Shown: piece by piece, positions 22,290-34,896 of the stretch
Position numbering within the stretch: position 1 is the stretch's first letter
Layout: every line of letters starts with the position of its first letter
Assembly (NCBI GenBank): GCA_963971535.1
Contig: OZ020593.1
Span: 17,239,919 to 17,303,918, forward strand
Direction of reading: 5' to 3'
Length of the DNA: 64,000 bases
Origin: Notolepis coatsorum
Taxonomy: Eukaryota > Chordata > Actinopteri > Aulopiformes > Paralepididae
The notes under the pieces: generated by a model
What the model was told of the DNA's origin: nothing
The model's database searches: none
What the model saw: the letters and a program-made list of their open reading frames with translations, nothing else
Translations under genes and position numbers: made by a program

Positions 22290-23655
22290 AAAAATTGAAT
22301 AACTAACATGGATCAAACATACACTGAAAATCTGGAACACAGTTCAAAAAACACATAAAAGGTACCGTAGCTTTGTCAAGGGCTATGCCCATAGTAGGAC
22401 ACATATAGTTTCTCCCATCCATGTGGGATAACACATACAAAAGGTGGGCTGATAAGGGATTAATTACAATTGACAGACTATTTGATGGGAATACATTTAA
22501 ATCTTTCTCACAACTACAAAACTGATTTTCTCTACCATCAAGTGACTTATACAGATATTTACGAATTAGAAATGATGTCACTAAACACAGATTGGGAAAG
22601 AACCAACCAATATAGAATTCCATTTTATACGACTGTGTGAACGCCCGATATTGACAAGAAAACAAATATCCCTTATGTACCAAAATCTAAGGCTAGACAT
22701 GTCTGATGATTGATTGATTGATTGAACACTTTATTAACAGATTGCAGAATGGGTACAATACAGTACGGCTCAATACACACAATTGTTAACACATCCACCG
22801 CCGGAAACGGCTTACGACGTGTTTCAAGTTCATGCAAATTCTGCCATTCCACGGCGTACGACGTTATTGAGATCATATTTAATTTTTTCGCCATGTTATT
22901 CATAATTCCCTCACAGAGACTGGTCTGATGCAGTGGGAGCCTGCACAACTCTGCAACGCTTCAATACTGCCGCCTGGTGGATGATCGGCGAGTTGCAACC
23001 GGAAATGGATCTCTTGTGATCTCGGTGCACCGGGGAAATGCGTCCGGCACTCACATATTGTTGCGGGACTGTAGACACACATCGTGTATATGGATCGCTG
23101 CCATAACTCAATAATCGAGATGATTTGGGCGTTTATTATTATTATACAAACCGGAAATGGATCAAGTCGATCGCCGTCAAATAAGTGGGATCTTTTTACT
23201 CCAGTCTCATCGGCTAACGGTAAGAGGACGCTGACGTCATTTTCAGCGCGTTTGTTTATTATTATTCATGCAAACTGCTCTGATCAATATATCACCCATA
23301 CTACATAAAGCATTTACTGACGATCACGGAATTATAAACGACCCCCCCCCGTGCATGATAAGTCATAACGTTTAGGATCATGTACAGTTGACATTTTTAA
23401 TATAGCGTGTATCGCCAACAAACGGCAGTTGATAATCTATATATGCGTTTATGCCTATAAATCACGTTCTAGGAATTACTGCAGAAAACAATAAAAACAT
23501 ATTTATATTCTAGACTGTATTTTCGTATGAATCTATGAATGAAAAAGTATAACATTCCCACATCCTGAACAATAGATAATCGATGTTGAATGGGCCATAG
23601 TAATTCAATTTAGCAATACAATTTAAAAGGTTATAGCCCTGCAAAGAAGGTAAAC
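22290..23655. other. Unassigned repeats; retroposon tail and piggyBac-related text
   Basis: At 22706-22790 a (GATT)n run followed by cactttattaacagattgca and gaatgggtacaatacagtac marks the 3' end of a minus-strand retroposon; the same text recurs at 25862-25945. Bases 23330-23655 resemble the right part of the piggyBac-like element at 10160-10450. Open frames at 22303-22683 and 22673-22948 (minus) have no recognisable domain. The stretch 21923-22290 shows nothing clear. Confidence 0.45.
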
Positions 23656-23663
23656 ATCTCCAT

Positions 23664-25128
23664 CAGGGCTCGGGACTAACGATGTCCCGTCGTCCCGGGG
23701 ACGATCAAATATTGATTTGGGACGAACAGAAATCTTTGCTGGGACGCAACCGGGACGGAGAGGATTTCTTTCACAGGAAATGTCAATTGGCGACTGTCAG
23801 TGCGCGCATATATTGCTGTCAAATGATGAATGTCTCGTGCTGACTAAGTTCACTGAAGTCTAAACGTAGCGTGATTTGCCAAATCCAATGACTATCTCCG
23901 CCTCCCAATGCAGCCATACGCTAATCCAGCATCAATTTCCTACCCACCTCTCCTCAGCGAGTCGCGCTGCAGCAGCGTCACACCCCAAATGAATCTTGCA
24001 TCAAAAAAGAAAAACGTGTTAACAGGTGAGGGAAATCTCTCTTAACTAGGTTTTCTCCACTGGTATTTAACCCTGGTTGACACAGTGAATGACAGCTGGT
24101 AATTGACAGTCGCACGGCACGAGACCACTGTACAAGAACCGCGGAAAGATCAGAATGTAAAAAAAAAAAAAAAAAAAACGCGCGCTATACTGTGGCATCC
24201 TCTCGGTGAAGAGAGCACCGCAAACATGCTGCGCTATTCTATTGGAACTGTATACAGTTATCGACGCGTTCTAGTTATAGCTGCTTATTGCTAGCTAACG
24301 TTACTGACTAACGTGCAGACTGCCACTGATTATTAAAGGATTTCTATTCGATTCTATACTAACACGTAATGTTACTACCATTGCGAGTTAATTGGCATAA
24401 CGTTACATTTATCTAAACGAACGCGGATAAATAGACGACAGGCAAACTTCACTCTGCAGCTACACAATGAATCCATATTCAGTGAGGAGGGCCCGCTGGA
24501 ATTTAGCAGCAGTTATCAATATCGACCAGGAGGACAGCGCGATCTAAGGGACATGTTTCATTACTAGTCAAGTGTCATTACTTTAGTTATCAAAGGTGGA
24601 ATCTCTGGACGCAATGACATTATATAGTTTAAAGCTAAACTACGTTTTTCTTTCTTGTTAGAAGAGGGATAACTTATTCAGTTAGATTTGATTTGATCTT
24701 TATTTATCTCTAACATTTTCAACCATAAACACACATTTGTAATAACAAAAAAAACTAAAACGAAATAAAATACAAATACATTTAAATATATTTTCCTATG
24801 GAAGGAATAATCAAGATGGCTCCAATTGGTTGACCGTGACCAAATATCCCTATACTAGCACCTTGTTAAACACTTTTTTTTTTACATTTATTTTTAATCA
24901 TAATTATTCTTGTGAAATCTTTCCACCATGGGAGCCTTTTGACTAAATCAATTTATTCTCCCCTTCTCTGAATGGTGTTTCTTATGGCAATAACAACTAT
25001 AGACGACAAAACCAAAGTAAAAAAACTACATTTGATTTTTGGGACGATTACATTAACTTTGGGACGGTTCAAATTGTATTTCGGGACGGTTTTGGGACGG
25101 TGGTGAAAAAAGTTAGTCTGGAGCCCTG
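23664..25128. mobile_element. hAT element, 1465 bp, with exact 8-bp target duplication
   Basis: The left end cagggctcgggactaac and the right end gttagtctggagccctg are inverted repeats. The duplication is atctccat (23656-23663 and 25129-25136). Subterminal GGGACG words occur repeatedly at both ends (gggacgaacag; gggacggttttgggacgg), probably transposase binding sites. A poly-A run lies near 24160. No intact transposase is seen. Confidence 0.93.
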
Positions 25129-25203
25129 ATCTCCATAGGCTTAGACTGGTGGCAGTGATCATACATTGATGGATATAAGCGTGGCAGTTAATGTGTTAAC
25201 ACT

Positions 25204-26470
25204 TTAAAGGAAAACTCCAACATTTTGGGAAATTAGCTTATTTAACATCTTCCCTGGAGTTAGACAAGAAGATACATACCTTTTTTGTCTCTGTGCGTGC
25301 ATTTAGCTTTGGGAACAGTCGCTCCGTTAGCATAGCTTAGCTTCATCACTGGAAGTGAGGGAGGACAGTAGCCTGACGTTCCCTACAGGTTTGTTGATAT
25401 TCTCATTCCTTCAAAGGATCCGAACCGATTGAAGTTTATGGATACCATGACTTAAAATCCTCTTACCTTGACGATTAAAAGCCTCCCCAATTTAGAAAAC
25501 AGTAATCCAATGGCTGGTATTGATAATTAGTGCTGTCAGGCGATTAAAAAAATTAATCTAATTAATTACAGGATTTGTAATTAATTAATCTAATTAATCG
25601 CATTACCATTTTATGCCTCATATTCTATATTCTATAATCATATTTCAAATTGCATGTGTCCGGATGGCAGAATTCAGTACTGTATCTACAAAACGTTCTG
25701 TTTAATCATCTTCCATCTATTAATTTGCTTAGATTTTTCAGGTCTGGTCAATTTGAGCATGGTGTTATTCACAGTCAAAGATAAAAAAAAATTTATTGAT
25801 ATTCTCACTTGGTTCATTACAATTTACTCAAAATAAAATGTTCATTCAATCAATCACAGCGCAGATTGATTGATTGAATGAAAATGTTATTAACAGATTG
25901 CAGAATGGGTACAGTACAGTACAGCTCAATACACACAATTGTTAAGGGAATGCAGACCAGAGAAAGACTTTCGTCTTGTTTACATCAGGGTCCCCCATTT
26001 TCAATTCATAATGAATTGTAAGTAAGGGTGCAACTTGCACCGTACAATCCATTCTTTGTGGATCTAGCCCACAGTATTTCTGACACTGGGAATACATTCC
26101 CTGAGATTCATAGATGTCCCTAGAATCAGATACCAAGAACATGCAAATGGACCATATTAAAAAAAAATCTGTAAATGTGTATTCTACATGCTTATGGAAT
26201 GAATGAGATACAAAAAAAATATTATTATTAAAAAAATAAAATGTAATTAATTTTGAGTTAATTTTCATAACGCGATTATTTGCTGTGTAATTAATTAATC
26301 TAATTAACGCGATAAACTGACAGCCCTATTGATAATATAATACTAACTGCTGCATGCTCGGAGCTAACCGGAGCTAACACAGAACAGGATGGTAAAGCAA
26401 ATATAATGACTTCCTTTCTGGGGTTTTCAAAATAAAAGTGCGATGTTTATAGCAGCGGAAAATGTTTATT
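25204..26470. mobile_element. Teleost dispersed repeat (class unknown), split by a hAT
   Basis: Bases 25204-25519 carry aaaggaaaactccaacattt, then ggagttagacaagaagat, words found in a very common fish repeat. The element continues after the hAT at 25528-26328. Its distal end is not defined. Confidence 0.5.
25528..26328. mobile_element. hAT element, 801 bp (TAGGGCTGTCAG family)
   Basis: The termini are tagtgctgtcagg and ctgacagcccta, with the duplication ttgataat (25520-25527 and 26329-26336). Subterminal repeats of aattaatctaattaat occur at both ends. A nested retroposon 3' tail (25862-25945) lies inside. The same family occurs at 46893-47454 and as a fragment at 7640-7790. Confidence 0.92.
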
Positions 26471-26629
26471 TTGTACATTATCTAACGTTAACACGAACCT
26501 AAACTAACTTTAGGTTAGTTGCAACGTTTTTCACGTGACTTTTCTGGTACCAGTTCTACCCGCTTGGCACGCGCTTGGAACCACGACAGAGCAGGGACTA
26601 AAAAAGTACCAAAAAAGTACAGCGCAGAG

Positions 26630-26790
26630 CAACTCCGCGGAGGTCCGCGCGGACTCAAAGGGAGTCAAAGCAGACCCACAGCAGAGTGCAAAGTGCGAAG
26701 CTCCTATTTTCTGACGCGCGGACGTCCGCTGAGATCAAAAGCTCAAAGAGTCCGCACGGACCTCCGCGGAGTCTGCTCTGTGTACAGTCT
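26630..26790. repeat. Inverted repeat around CTCCGCGGAGGTCCG
   Basis: Arms at about 26629-26665 (agcaactccgcggaggtccg...) and 26748-26785 (...cggacctccgcggagtctgc) are inverted copies, with 'tcaaaga/gtcaaag' words next to each. They are possibly ends of a small MITE lying in 26520-26830. Confidence 0.7.
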
Positions 26791-26882
26791 GCTCGACTAT
26801 GGGAGGGCCTTAAGAGGGCACCGAGTTGCAACCATTTCATAGAGGAACATTTTTGCAAAGCAGCCACCAGTTTTAGGCCCTC

Positions 26883-27946
26883 TGTTATGGTTTGACACCG
26901 ACCCCAAACGCAAACGGCACAGAGAGAGTAGTTTCAGAGTTAGCCAAAAACTAGGGCTTGTTTATTTTACAGAATAGCAGAAAGAACTTGGTTGAAAACA
27001 GAAACAGACTGGGATAAGCATTTGAGGAATGTTGCTGCTCTGCAGCTTCTCCCGGGGAGGTTACGTCTGAGGAATCTGTCAGTGACGTCAGAGCCGCTCT
27101 GCAGAATCCTCCCGGCAGTACTCCGAGGTGGTAGCGGAACAGGGAGAGAGAGAGAGCGGGTTAGCTCAGTGAACAGTTGGGAACAGACAGGTGACAGGTG
27201 AAGTGACTTGTCCCAAACAGATAATCCAAGTGATTGAATCTTCGGTGTGAATACACACAGTGAGCAATGTCCCAACAATAATCCAAGTGATTGAATCTTC
27301 GGTGTGAATACACACAGTGAGCAATGTCCCAACAATAATCCAAGTGATGGAATCCTCGGTGTGAATACACACAGTGAGCAATGTTCAAACAATACTGAAT
27401 CCCAATGAACAATCCAAAAACAGGCAAAGGGTGAGAGACAGACTGAACAAAAAGCAGGATCTCTTCAGTGTTTACACACACGAAAAATGATAGAGTCAAA
27501 AGACTGTCTTGCAAAAACTCACCAAAGCGCTGTGCGTAAAGCGAGCAGATCAAACAGGGCGAGCGCTTCGTAACGGGGAACGGGTTGTCCAAACGGAATA
27601 CTCCTTGAGAGTCCTGGGAGGCAAAGCACAGGGAAAAGCAGGCAACGGAAGGAACGGCAAATGCAGAGAATATATCAGAACGATCCAACAACACTTAATG
27701 GGGAATCAGGGTATATATAAGCAAAAGGAATGCTTAATGACAAGCTGTGACAGCTGCGGGATGAGATTGACAAGCGTGTGGTTGGGGGAGCACCAATCAA
27801 ACGGCGTCTACAGGAAGAAGCGTGTGAAGAGGAGAATGCAATTAATTAACCGAAAATCTTAAAGGAACAGAGCGAGTGGGTGAGAAGCGGACCAATCATC
27901 ACAGTACTTTAAGAAGCCTGTGGTGGGGAAAGAACCAAACCTCACA
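26883..27946. mobile_element. Solo-LTR-like fossil, ~1.06 kb
   Basis: It begins TG (tgttatggtttgac) and ends CA (aaacctcaca), and is flanked by the 5-bp direct repeat ccctc (26878-26882 and 27947-27951), as expected of a solitary long terminal repeat. It shares the words 'cccaa.cgca' near its start with the element at 31347. An internal 57-bp VNTR enlarges it. No internal retroelement genes are present, so the family cannot be assigned and the LTR reading is inferred. Confidence 0.55.
27215..27395. repeat. 57-bp VNTR, about 3 copies
   Basis: The unit contains aataatccaagtgattgaat, cttcggtgtgaatacacaca and gtgagcaatgtcccaac. It is a multiple of three, so it reads as a 19-residue repeat on the minus strand; this is not a protein. 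Confidence 0.92.
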
Positions 27947-27965
27947 CCCTCTTCTTTATCCACAG

Positions 27966-28485
27966 TAGGGCTGTCACTAATGACTATTTTGTTATCGATT
28001 ATCAGTTGATTATTTTATCGATTAGTTGATTAATCATTAACCATTAATTTACCAGAAAAACCTTATTTCAATTGAATATTTCAAAATGTTTAATGAGTAT
28101 CCTCATCCTTTTGAATAAAATAGGCTCAGGATTTGGCCTAATCCATGTGAAAAAGAGTAGCATTATCTGCTGTAGAAATGTCTGCTGTTACTCCAATACA
28201 ATGGAGCTGAATGACATTGGATTTGTGGCACTGGAAGTGACATAAATACCTTTGCAAGACTATATTAATGACTTATAATACTCAAGGTTATCCACAGGTG
28301 TCGTTGTGAACAGTTTCATTTAATTCATTCCACTCGCTGTAATAGTTCTTAATGAAATCGCTCACAGCGATCCGCCGTGCCAGGATTCCCGAGACATTAC
28401 GGCAGAGTTTCTCAAAGATATTTTCTTGCCGCTTTGACTGACTGCCACGAACCCAACGCCATTCAGCTCCATTGTATTGGGCTGA
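27966..28485. mobile_element. hAT-like element (TAGGGCTGTCACTAATG end) with internal inverted repeat
   Basis: It starts tagggctgtcactaatgac and carries 'atcgatta' subterminal words. An inverted repeat lies inside: ccaatacaatggagctgaat at 28192-28211 and attcagctccattgtattgg at 28462-28481. The matching right terminus is not visible; a LINE fragment begins directly after. Confidence 0.55.
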
Positions 28486-28489
28486 TGGC

Positions 28490-29310
28490 AGACATCTCCA
28501 CTCTCCAATACATTTACAACAAGCGTTGCAGGGGTAAGGCTAAGAGAATAATCAAAGACTCTAGCCACCCAAACAACTGCCTCTTTGAACTGCTGCGGTC
28601 AGGCAAGCGATACCGCAGTCTCATGGCAAGCACAGAGAGACTCAGAAGGAGCTTCTATCCCCAGGCCATCAGCACACTCAGGAACAGAAAAAAGCATTTC
28701 ATATAAAAGTATTCTGTTCCATTTATTTTAGGCGGCTGGGTGGCGCAGCGGAGATTGTGCTTGTCACCAATGCGAGAGACTCCGGTCTCGAATCCAGGTA
28801 TCAAGTCAAGAGTTTTATTTGTCACCGCATACAAGTATACAATGAAATGCGGGGGGTCTTGCCCGCAACAATTATCAGCATTGCCTCCGGCTTGGGCCAG
28901 CCGTCATACTAACTCGTTTGGCTGAGTTAGCGGGAGGGAAGTTGTGGGTGGTAATCTGGCGTTGTGGACAGCGACTCCTACAGGTCAGGTCTGGGCGCCT
29001 GCACAGTAAAAGACAGGAAGTGGTGAAGGCAGCATGACCTCCCACGTGTTACACTTCACCAATGAGAGTCCGCGCTGCCAGGTGAAAAGAGAGCCACTGG
29101 CTGTCTCCGCATGTGTCGGAGGAAGCATGTGGTGGACCTCAGGGCTCCCTGGACCGACCAGTGGGGGGCACATGCGCACAACGACCAGGTAGCGGAGGGG
29201 GGAATTGGCATGACGACTAAATTGGGATGGGAGGAAAAAACACAAAAATCAGGCGGAGATAAATGGGATAAAAACAAAAAAAGTATTCTGTATTTTTGTA
29301 TGACAACTGT
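28490..29310 (+). mobile_element. LINE C-terminal/3' UTR fragment, split by a SINE
   Basis: Bases 28490-28700 encode LQYIYNKRCRGKAKRIIKDS, SHPNNCLFELLRSGKRYRSL and MASTERLRRSFYPQAI, the same LINE family as 15691 and 48225 but more divergent. The 3' UTR text aaaagtattctgt is duplicated on both sides of a SINE at 28718-29278, then continues as atttttgtatgacaactgtt. Confidence 0.85.
28718..29278 (+). mobile_element. tRNA-derived SINE with 13-bp target duplication
   Basis: The 13-bp duplication aaaagtattctgt lies at 28705-28717 and 29279-29291. The head (28731 onward) reads ggcggctgggtggcgcagcg with an A-box-like start and a B-box-like ggtctcgaatcc. A ~70-bp LINE 3' fragment (28800-28870) is nested after the head. 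The body ends with gactaaattgggatgggagg and an A-rich tail. A related fragment in reverse lies at 59549-59625. Confidence 0.85.
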
Positions 29311-29439
29311 TGTGAAGGATCAGATTAAACCGAATATGTATATTTATTTATATATATATATTTAATTGTATTTGTATATCGTTTGATATCCCCTGTATAT
29401 TCCTTGTACAATATGCATTGAATATCCCCGTTTCTACTA

Positions 29440-30370
29440 AACAGCCCATAATAGTTTCATTCTACCATTGGACTAGAACCTGGCGCCAGGTTGCCATACC
29501 CCTAGGTTCAAGTTCAATCGTGCCGCCTAACATGTCGAGGCAGCCCCCGGTTCCGCGCAGTAATATGCCGGGCGGAATACGTGTGGTACTATTTGTTCAT
29601 AGCGCATATATATATGACGCTCGTAAAGTAGAACTTTCTTTTAGTCCAGTTCTTTACCCTCCAACAGAGTGACAGACGCAAAAGCCTCCCCACGAAGCAC
29701 GTGCGGTGTAGTAGGGCCTACTTGGCCCAGAATAGGCATTGAGATATCGTGTAGATTAATAGTTGAATGGTCATAGTTTGGCACCATACCGTCGAGTTGG
29801 ACGTATTCTATTAAGCTAATAATAGTCTATTTATGTATGGTGCATCGTTCGGTTCGAGTTCTACAGTTATCAGTACCCCCATCGTTCCTGACGTTATCTG
29901 GACGCTTATCCAGGCTGGTCAGACCCCTAGTGGTGATTGCATCCGAGGAGCTCCGGGTCAAGAGCGACTGGACCTGTATATTGGATTACTCTACCCGACG
30001 ACGGCGAGCCTTCCACGGCTCTTGGATTATGCTTTATGTGCTTTGATTATTCCATGGATAAAGGCCAACACTGTCGAGTGTTGGAATAACCCCCCGGAGA
30101 GGACTACAGGTGAGGCGGCGCTCTACACGTGAGGTCGCACCACGTCTCTCCGTTGTGGACCGGCAGATACCGTTCCACAGAGGGTCCAGCTGTGTTCGTC
30201 TACGGCCCGAGGTTCTGTGGGCACTGGGTCTAAGACTTTGGATTCTCCCAAGACACCGTCGGCCAGATGGGATACCGCCAGCGACTTCTCTAACCCCCCC
30301 CTCCTACTGGCTTACAACCAGCGGGACCCCCCCCCCCCCCCCCCCCTTAGTGTATCCAGCTATAATTATT
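29440..30370 (+). other. Unclassified low-repeat segment, perhaps remains of an LTR-type fossil
   Basis: The segment opens with tggcgccaggttgccatacc, which resembles a retroelement primer-binding site (TGGCGCC). It contains a ~99-aa open frame at 29833-30132 without recognisable motifs and a long C run at 30329-30346. No gag or pol signature could be seen, so the LTR interpretation is only a possibility. Confidence 0.25.
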
Positions 30371-30718
30371 TAAGTACTATCGCTATCGTTTCCTAAATAT
30401 TCCAGGTTGTATACTTACTCCCTGCGCAACCAGAGATTGGACATTCAATGTTGATTTACCTACGAATACTCATTTGCCATAAAAGTGCATACTTAACATT
30501 TCAAATCATAAATGTAATTAAGTGAATATTGTGTACACCCTTTGCTGTATTAAATATTCGATTTGGTCCATTTGTGTTGGTTCGTTTCATCAGGTGGGAA
30601 AGTGTTCATCATACTTATATCTTGTACTGGGTGGCCAGAAGTTAAAGTACATGAGGTAGTGGTATTAAATATCATATCTAACAATACAGTCAGGGAATTG
30701 TACCCCTCAGCTACAACA

Positions 30719-31110
30719 ACTAATAAAGAAACTTGAACTTGAACAGATATTATCTCCAAAAGATTTTTCAAAAGTAAGTAAAGTGCTTGTTCAACATTAT
30801 GTCCTCTTATCTTGGTGCCGAGAAGCCTTCAATATTCAAAGAATATGTTTGGAAAATGGGCTCTCTAAAGCGGATGTTCTTGCACGTTTGCCGACCGGTT
30901 TCCCCCATCGGCACTGTGTTTTGCAAGGGCACCGGTGAGGGGAGGACTTGGTTTTCGAGCTGCCCTTGAGGATTCTGATTGATTTCAGAAATACAAAACA
31001 TTTTTCAGCTAGTGCAGAATGATAATGGGTTCTGCCAGACCTTTCTCCTGCGCTGGCTCGGCGCTAACCAAGTGTGGAGAGAGGTCTGGTTATGCAAGAC
31101 TACGTGATGA
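30719..31110. other. Retroposon tail and small inverted repeat
   Basis: aataaagaaacttgaacttg at 30721-30740 looks like the 3' tail of a LINE. At 31030-31105 ctgccagacctttctcc pairs with gagagaggtctggttatgca, an inverted repeat of a short fish MITE-like sequence. Bases 30371-30718 and 31111-31346 show nothing definable. Confidence 0.5.
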
Positions 31111-32355
31111 TTGAAATGTTGGAGGGGCCCTCGATTGGCTGACTGACCGCTCAACGCAATGTACTCTCACGAGGGATTCGTAGCGTAATGTTAATGAAAA
31201 GTTGCACAGCAAATTTTATATTTGAATATGAACTGAGAAAGGCCATTTACGTAGGTTACTGCTCTGTTCTCTTTTGTGGCTAAGTTAACATTATGATTAA
31301 GGTTAGGTTATGGTTAGCGGAATAGTTTGAGTTATTGAAAGTAAATTGTTACGATTAGGCATGATAGTGGTAGACAGAGAAGAACCCAAGCGCAGACCAG
31401 CAGAGGATAGACAGGAGGCAGGTGTCGAGTCTTGAAATATGAGCACTGCTCCTTTAATGTTGGTACGAGTAGCTCAAAAAACAAAGAGAGAGGGCAAGTC
31501 TCCAAACGTGCTACTTGCCCTACAAAACATAAACACTTATAAATAATACTATCCTACGTGACAAGGAGCGATAGATACTTCGACAAGAACAGTTATGCTA
31601 CTTACAAATAGTGTTCAGCGAACGGCTGACAAACAAACGAACACGACAGGAACCAGGGAACACAGAGTAATGACGCGACAGGGAAGACAGGAAGTAACAG
31701 GCATATATACAGACACTGATTGACACAGGAGGGTAATTAGGTGATTAGACTCAGCTGGGGAAACAGAGTGACACATAACATTACCAAGTTGAAATATAAA
31801 TACACACAAACACAACACTGACCAGATCACAAAACCAACACAGATAGGGAAGACATTGAGGCCATGTCCTCACGTACATGGATCTTTTGCCAAACGGATA
31901 TTCTCAGGCTCCGTTTAAAATAAAATCCCTGTCCACACCACAGTGTTTAAAAAAAAATCCCCATCCAGACACAAACACATAAACGCATATGAATTGCTCC
32001 AACAAGCATGCGGGCCAGCAGGTGGCGATAAGCAATATCCCTAATACCATGGTGGTACGAGCGGTCAGGACGACAGAGAAATTATTGGTTCACCCAGCCC
32101 ACTTCACCACTCCTAGCATTTCCATTGGCTATATTGACATACAGTAGATAATAAATAGATAGATATAGCGGTGGATTAGATGCAGTCCAGAGGAAACAAC
32201 CAATCTAGATATGTCACGATTTAATGCTTTACTTCTGCGCGCTGGGCGACGGAGAGATACAATGTCAATGTATTCAACGGATTCTGAAACTAAATATGGC
32301 GAGTCCTTATCACAAACTATATATACTAATTACAACAAGACATTCATTAATTGCA

Positions 32356-33822
32356 GCAGCAGCAGCAGAGAGGAATGACCTCCTAGACCCCAATCAGTCT
32401 GGCTTCCGGACTGGCCACTCCACAGAAACGGCCCTCATTGCGGTCACAGAGGCACTTCACTTAGCAAAAGCGAAAGGCCTCTCCTCTGTCCTGATTCTCC
32501 TAGATCTATCTGCAGCCTTCGACACAGTCAACCATCAGATCCTCCTCGCGGCCCTCGCAGGAATGGGAGTGGCTGGATCTGCGCTGACATGGCTGACATC
32601 ATACCTCAACGACCGCTCCTACCAAGTGTCATGGAGAGGGACTCTGTCGGCCACCCGCCCCCTCCGGACGGGTGTCCCCCAGGGCTCGGTCCTAGGACCC
32701 CTTCTCTTCTCCCTCTACACTAAATCACTGGGTAACATTATCACGTCTCATGGCTTCTCATATCATTGTTATGCCGATGATACTCAACTCTTCCTCTCCT
32801 TCCCTCCCTCAGATATCCACGTCTCTGAGCGGATCTCGGGCTGTCTGTCCGACATCTCCGCCTGGATGACGACCAACCACCTCAAACTGAACCTAAGCAA
32901 AACAGAATTGCTCCACCTGCCGGCCAAATCCTCCCCCCTGACCGACCTCTCCATCACAGTCGAGAATGCAGCTGTGACCGCGTCCCCGACCGCCAAGAAC
33001 CTTGGTGTTGTCCTCGACGACCAGTTGAACTTCTCTGCTCACATCGCAGCGACAACCAGAACCTGCAGATTCCTCCTGAGCAACGTCAGAAGGATACGCC
33101 CCTTCCTGACAAAAGAAGCCACCCAACTCCTCATCCAATCAACAGTCATCTCCCGCCTCGACTACTGCAACGCACTGCTAGCTGGCCTCCCGGCCACTGC
33201 CACCAAGCCTCTTCAACTCATTCAAAACGCAGCGGCCCGCCTGATATCAAACCTACCGAAGTCGGCCCATGTCACCCCACTTCTTAGGGACCTGCACTGG
33301 CTCCCCATTGCTGCACGTATCCGCTTCAAGGCCCTCGACCTAGCATACCGTGCAGCAAAGGGAACCGCTCCCGCCTACCTCCGGTCAATGGTCTCTAACT
33401 ACACACCCTCAAGACCCCTACGCTCTGCATCTTCTGGCCGCCTCAGACCTACTCCTATCCAAGCTCCCGGAGGGTCATCAAAGAGAAGCCGCCTATTCTC
33501 AGTCCTTGCCCCACAATGGTGGAATGAACTACCCATCCCAGTTAGGACAGCCGAATCCCGTCCAATCTTTCGCCGTCGACTAAAGACTCACTTCTTCAAC
33601 CATTATCTGAAATGATAAAAAAAAAAAAAAAAAACGAACCCTGACTAACCTTACTGTCATGCACTTGTCCTAATAAACTAACCTACACTGTAACACGCAA
33701 CACTTGATGAACATTGTTACTCAGCTGATAGAGTTGTACCCTTCTTGCTGTCTTGTCGTACAGAATTTGTAAGTCGCTTTGGATAAAAGCGTCAGCTAAA
33801 TGACTAAATGTAAATGTAAATG
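32356..33822 (+). mobile_element. L2-type LINE, 5'-truncated, RT and C-terminal domain open
   Basis: A continuous ~420-residue frame carries RT motifs in order: LLDPNQSGFRTGHSTETAL, ILLDLSAAFDTVNHQILL, RTGVPQGSVLGPLLFSLY and the catalytic YADDTQLFLSF. The LINE C-terminal region follows, ending WWNELPIPVRTAESRPIFRR and LKTHFFNHYLK. The 3' UTR contains gtcgctttggataaaagcgt and a (taaatg)n tail, characteristic of fish L2. An 8-bp direct repeat taattgca flanks it (32348-32355 and 33823-33830). The RT fingers and endonuclease are lost by truncation, but the remaining frame has no stop, so the insertion is young. Confidence 0.93.
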
Positions 33823-34013
33823 TAATTGCATTGTACTGTTCACGTGCCGTCGCATATATAAGTAAGGATAGTTTGAATGACATTTCAGCACCAGGCGCTG
33901 TCCATCTTATTGCCTCTGTGCGCTTCAAGGCTACGGGCGCCTATTGTATTGCCATGGATGGAACAACAGTCTGAGCATGCGTAGTGAGCTGTGGCGTCAT
34001 CGTTTATCTAGAC

Positions 34014-34896
34014 CAGACCTGGGCATTGTACGGCCCGCGGGCCGGATCGCGGGATGATTCTGACCGGCCCGCGAAAGATTACATGATAATAAAAAAAAAA
34101 AATTACTTTTTTTTTTTTTCATGTCAACGTTCACACGCACAGTATACGCTTAGGAGACATGCTCAGAAGATGCTGGTTCTCTTTGGATCCACCTACATAT
34201 GTGAACAGACATTCTCAGTCATGACGTTTACCAAGTCCAGGTACAGATCCTCTCTCACTGATGAACATCTGGCAGCTGTGCTTCGCATCTCCACCTCAGA
34301 CATGCAACCTGACTTTGATGGACTTGTTAAAGCTCAACAGAGACTGGATTTCTCACACTGAATGAAAAAAAAAGAACTGAAGAACATTAAATGTGGAAAT
34401 ATAACAAGTGAAATGGGACACTTGATCTTTTTTTTTCTTTTTTTTGCACAGTTCTGAAAACATTAAATGTTTAATATAGGCATGTAAAGTAAAAAAGGCT
34501 ACAAAACTGGGACACTTTTCTTTACACAGTTCAGTGACATGTCTTGTTTATTTTTGCTATAAGATGATGTGATGTCTTTAGAAAGCTAAGAAAATCCTTG
34601 TTTCAATAGTATATGAAACTCAAAATGCCCTTTGTTATTAATGTTTCACATTTTGTTTATCATTTTGGAAATAAATTCTATTTGAATAAATGATATTTTT
34701 GAAAGCTAACCTCACCTTTTAATTGCCAAATAATAACATACACTCTTACCAGGGGTCAAAACAATGCCATTTACTGCTTTTTATATAGAAATAAAATGTA
34801 TATTATGCATAATTGAGTTTGGAATTTTGGCCCGGCCCCCCAACATATTTTCAGTTGCTCATTCGGCCCCCCGGGAAAAATAATTGCCCACCCCTG
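34014..34896 (+). mobile_element. hAT element, 883 bp, with the transposase dimerisation domain
   Basis: The ends are cagacctgggcattgtacgg and ataattgcccacccctg, with the exact duplication atctagac (34006-34013 and 34897-34904). Bases about 34130-34361 encode LRRHAQKMLVLFGSTYICEQ then TFSVMTFTKSRYRSSLTDEH and LAAVLRIS, the C-terminal hAT dimerisation domain of GTF2IRD2/ZBED5-like transposases. The N-terminal and catalytic parts are absent (internal deletion). Subterminal text cggcccgcgggccggatcgc is typical of this family. Confidence 0.93.

Noticed and set aside
22673-22948. 91-aa minus-strand frame
   Set aside because: It overlaps a retroposon tail and has no recognised domain or splice context.
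29440-30370. A complete LTR retroelement
   Set aside because: Only a primer-site-like word is visible; no gag, pol or paired terminal repeats.
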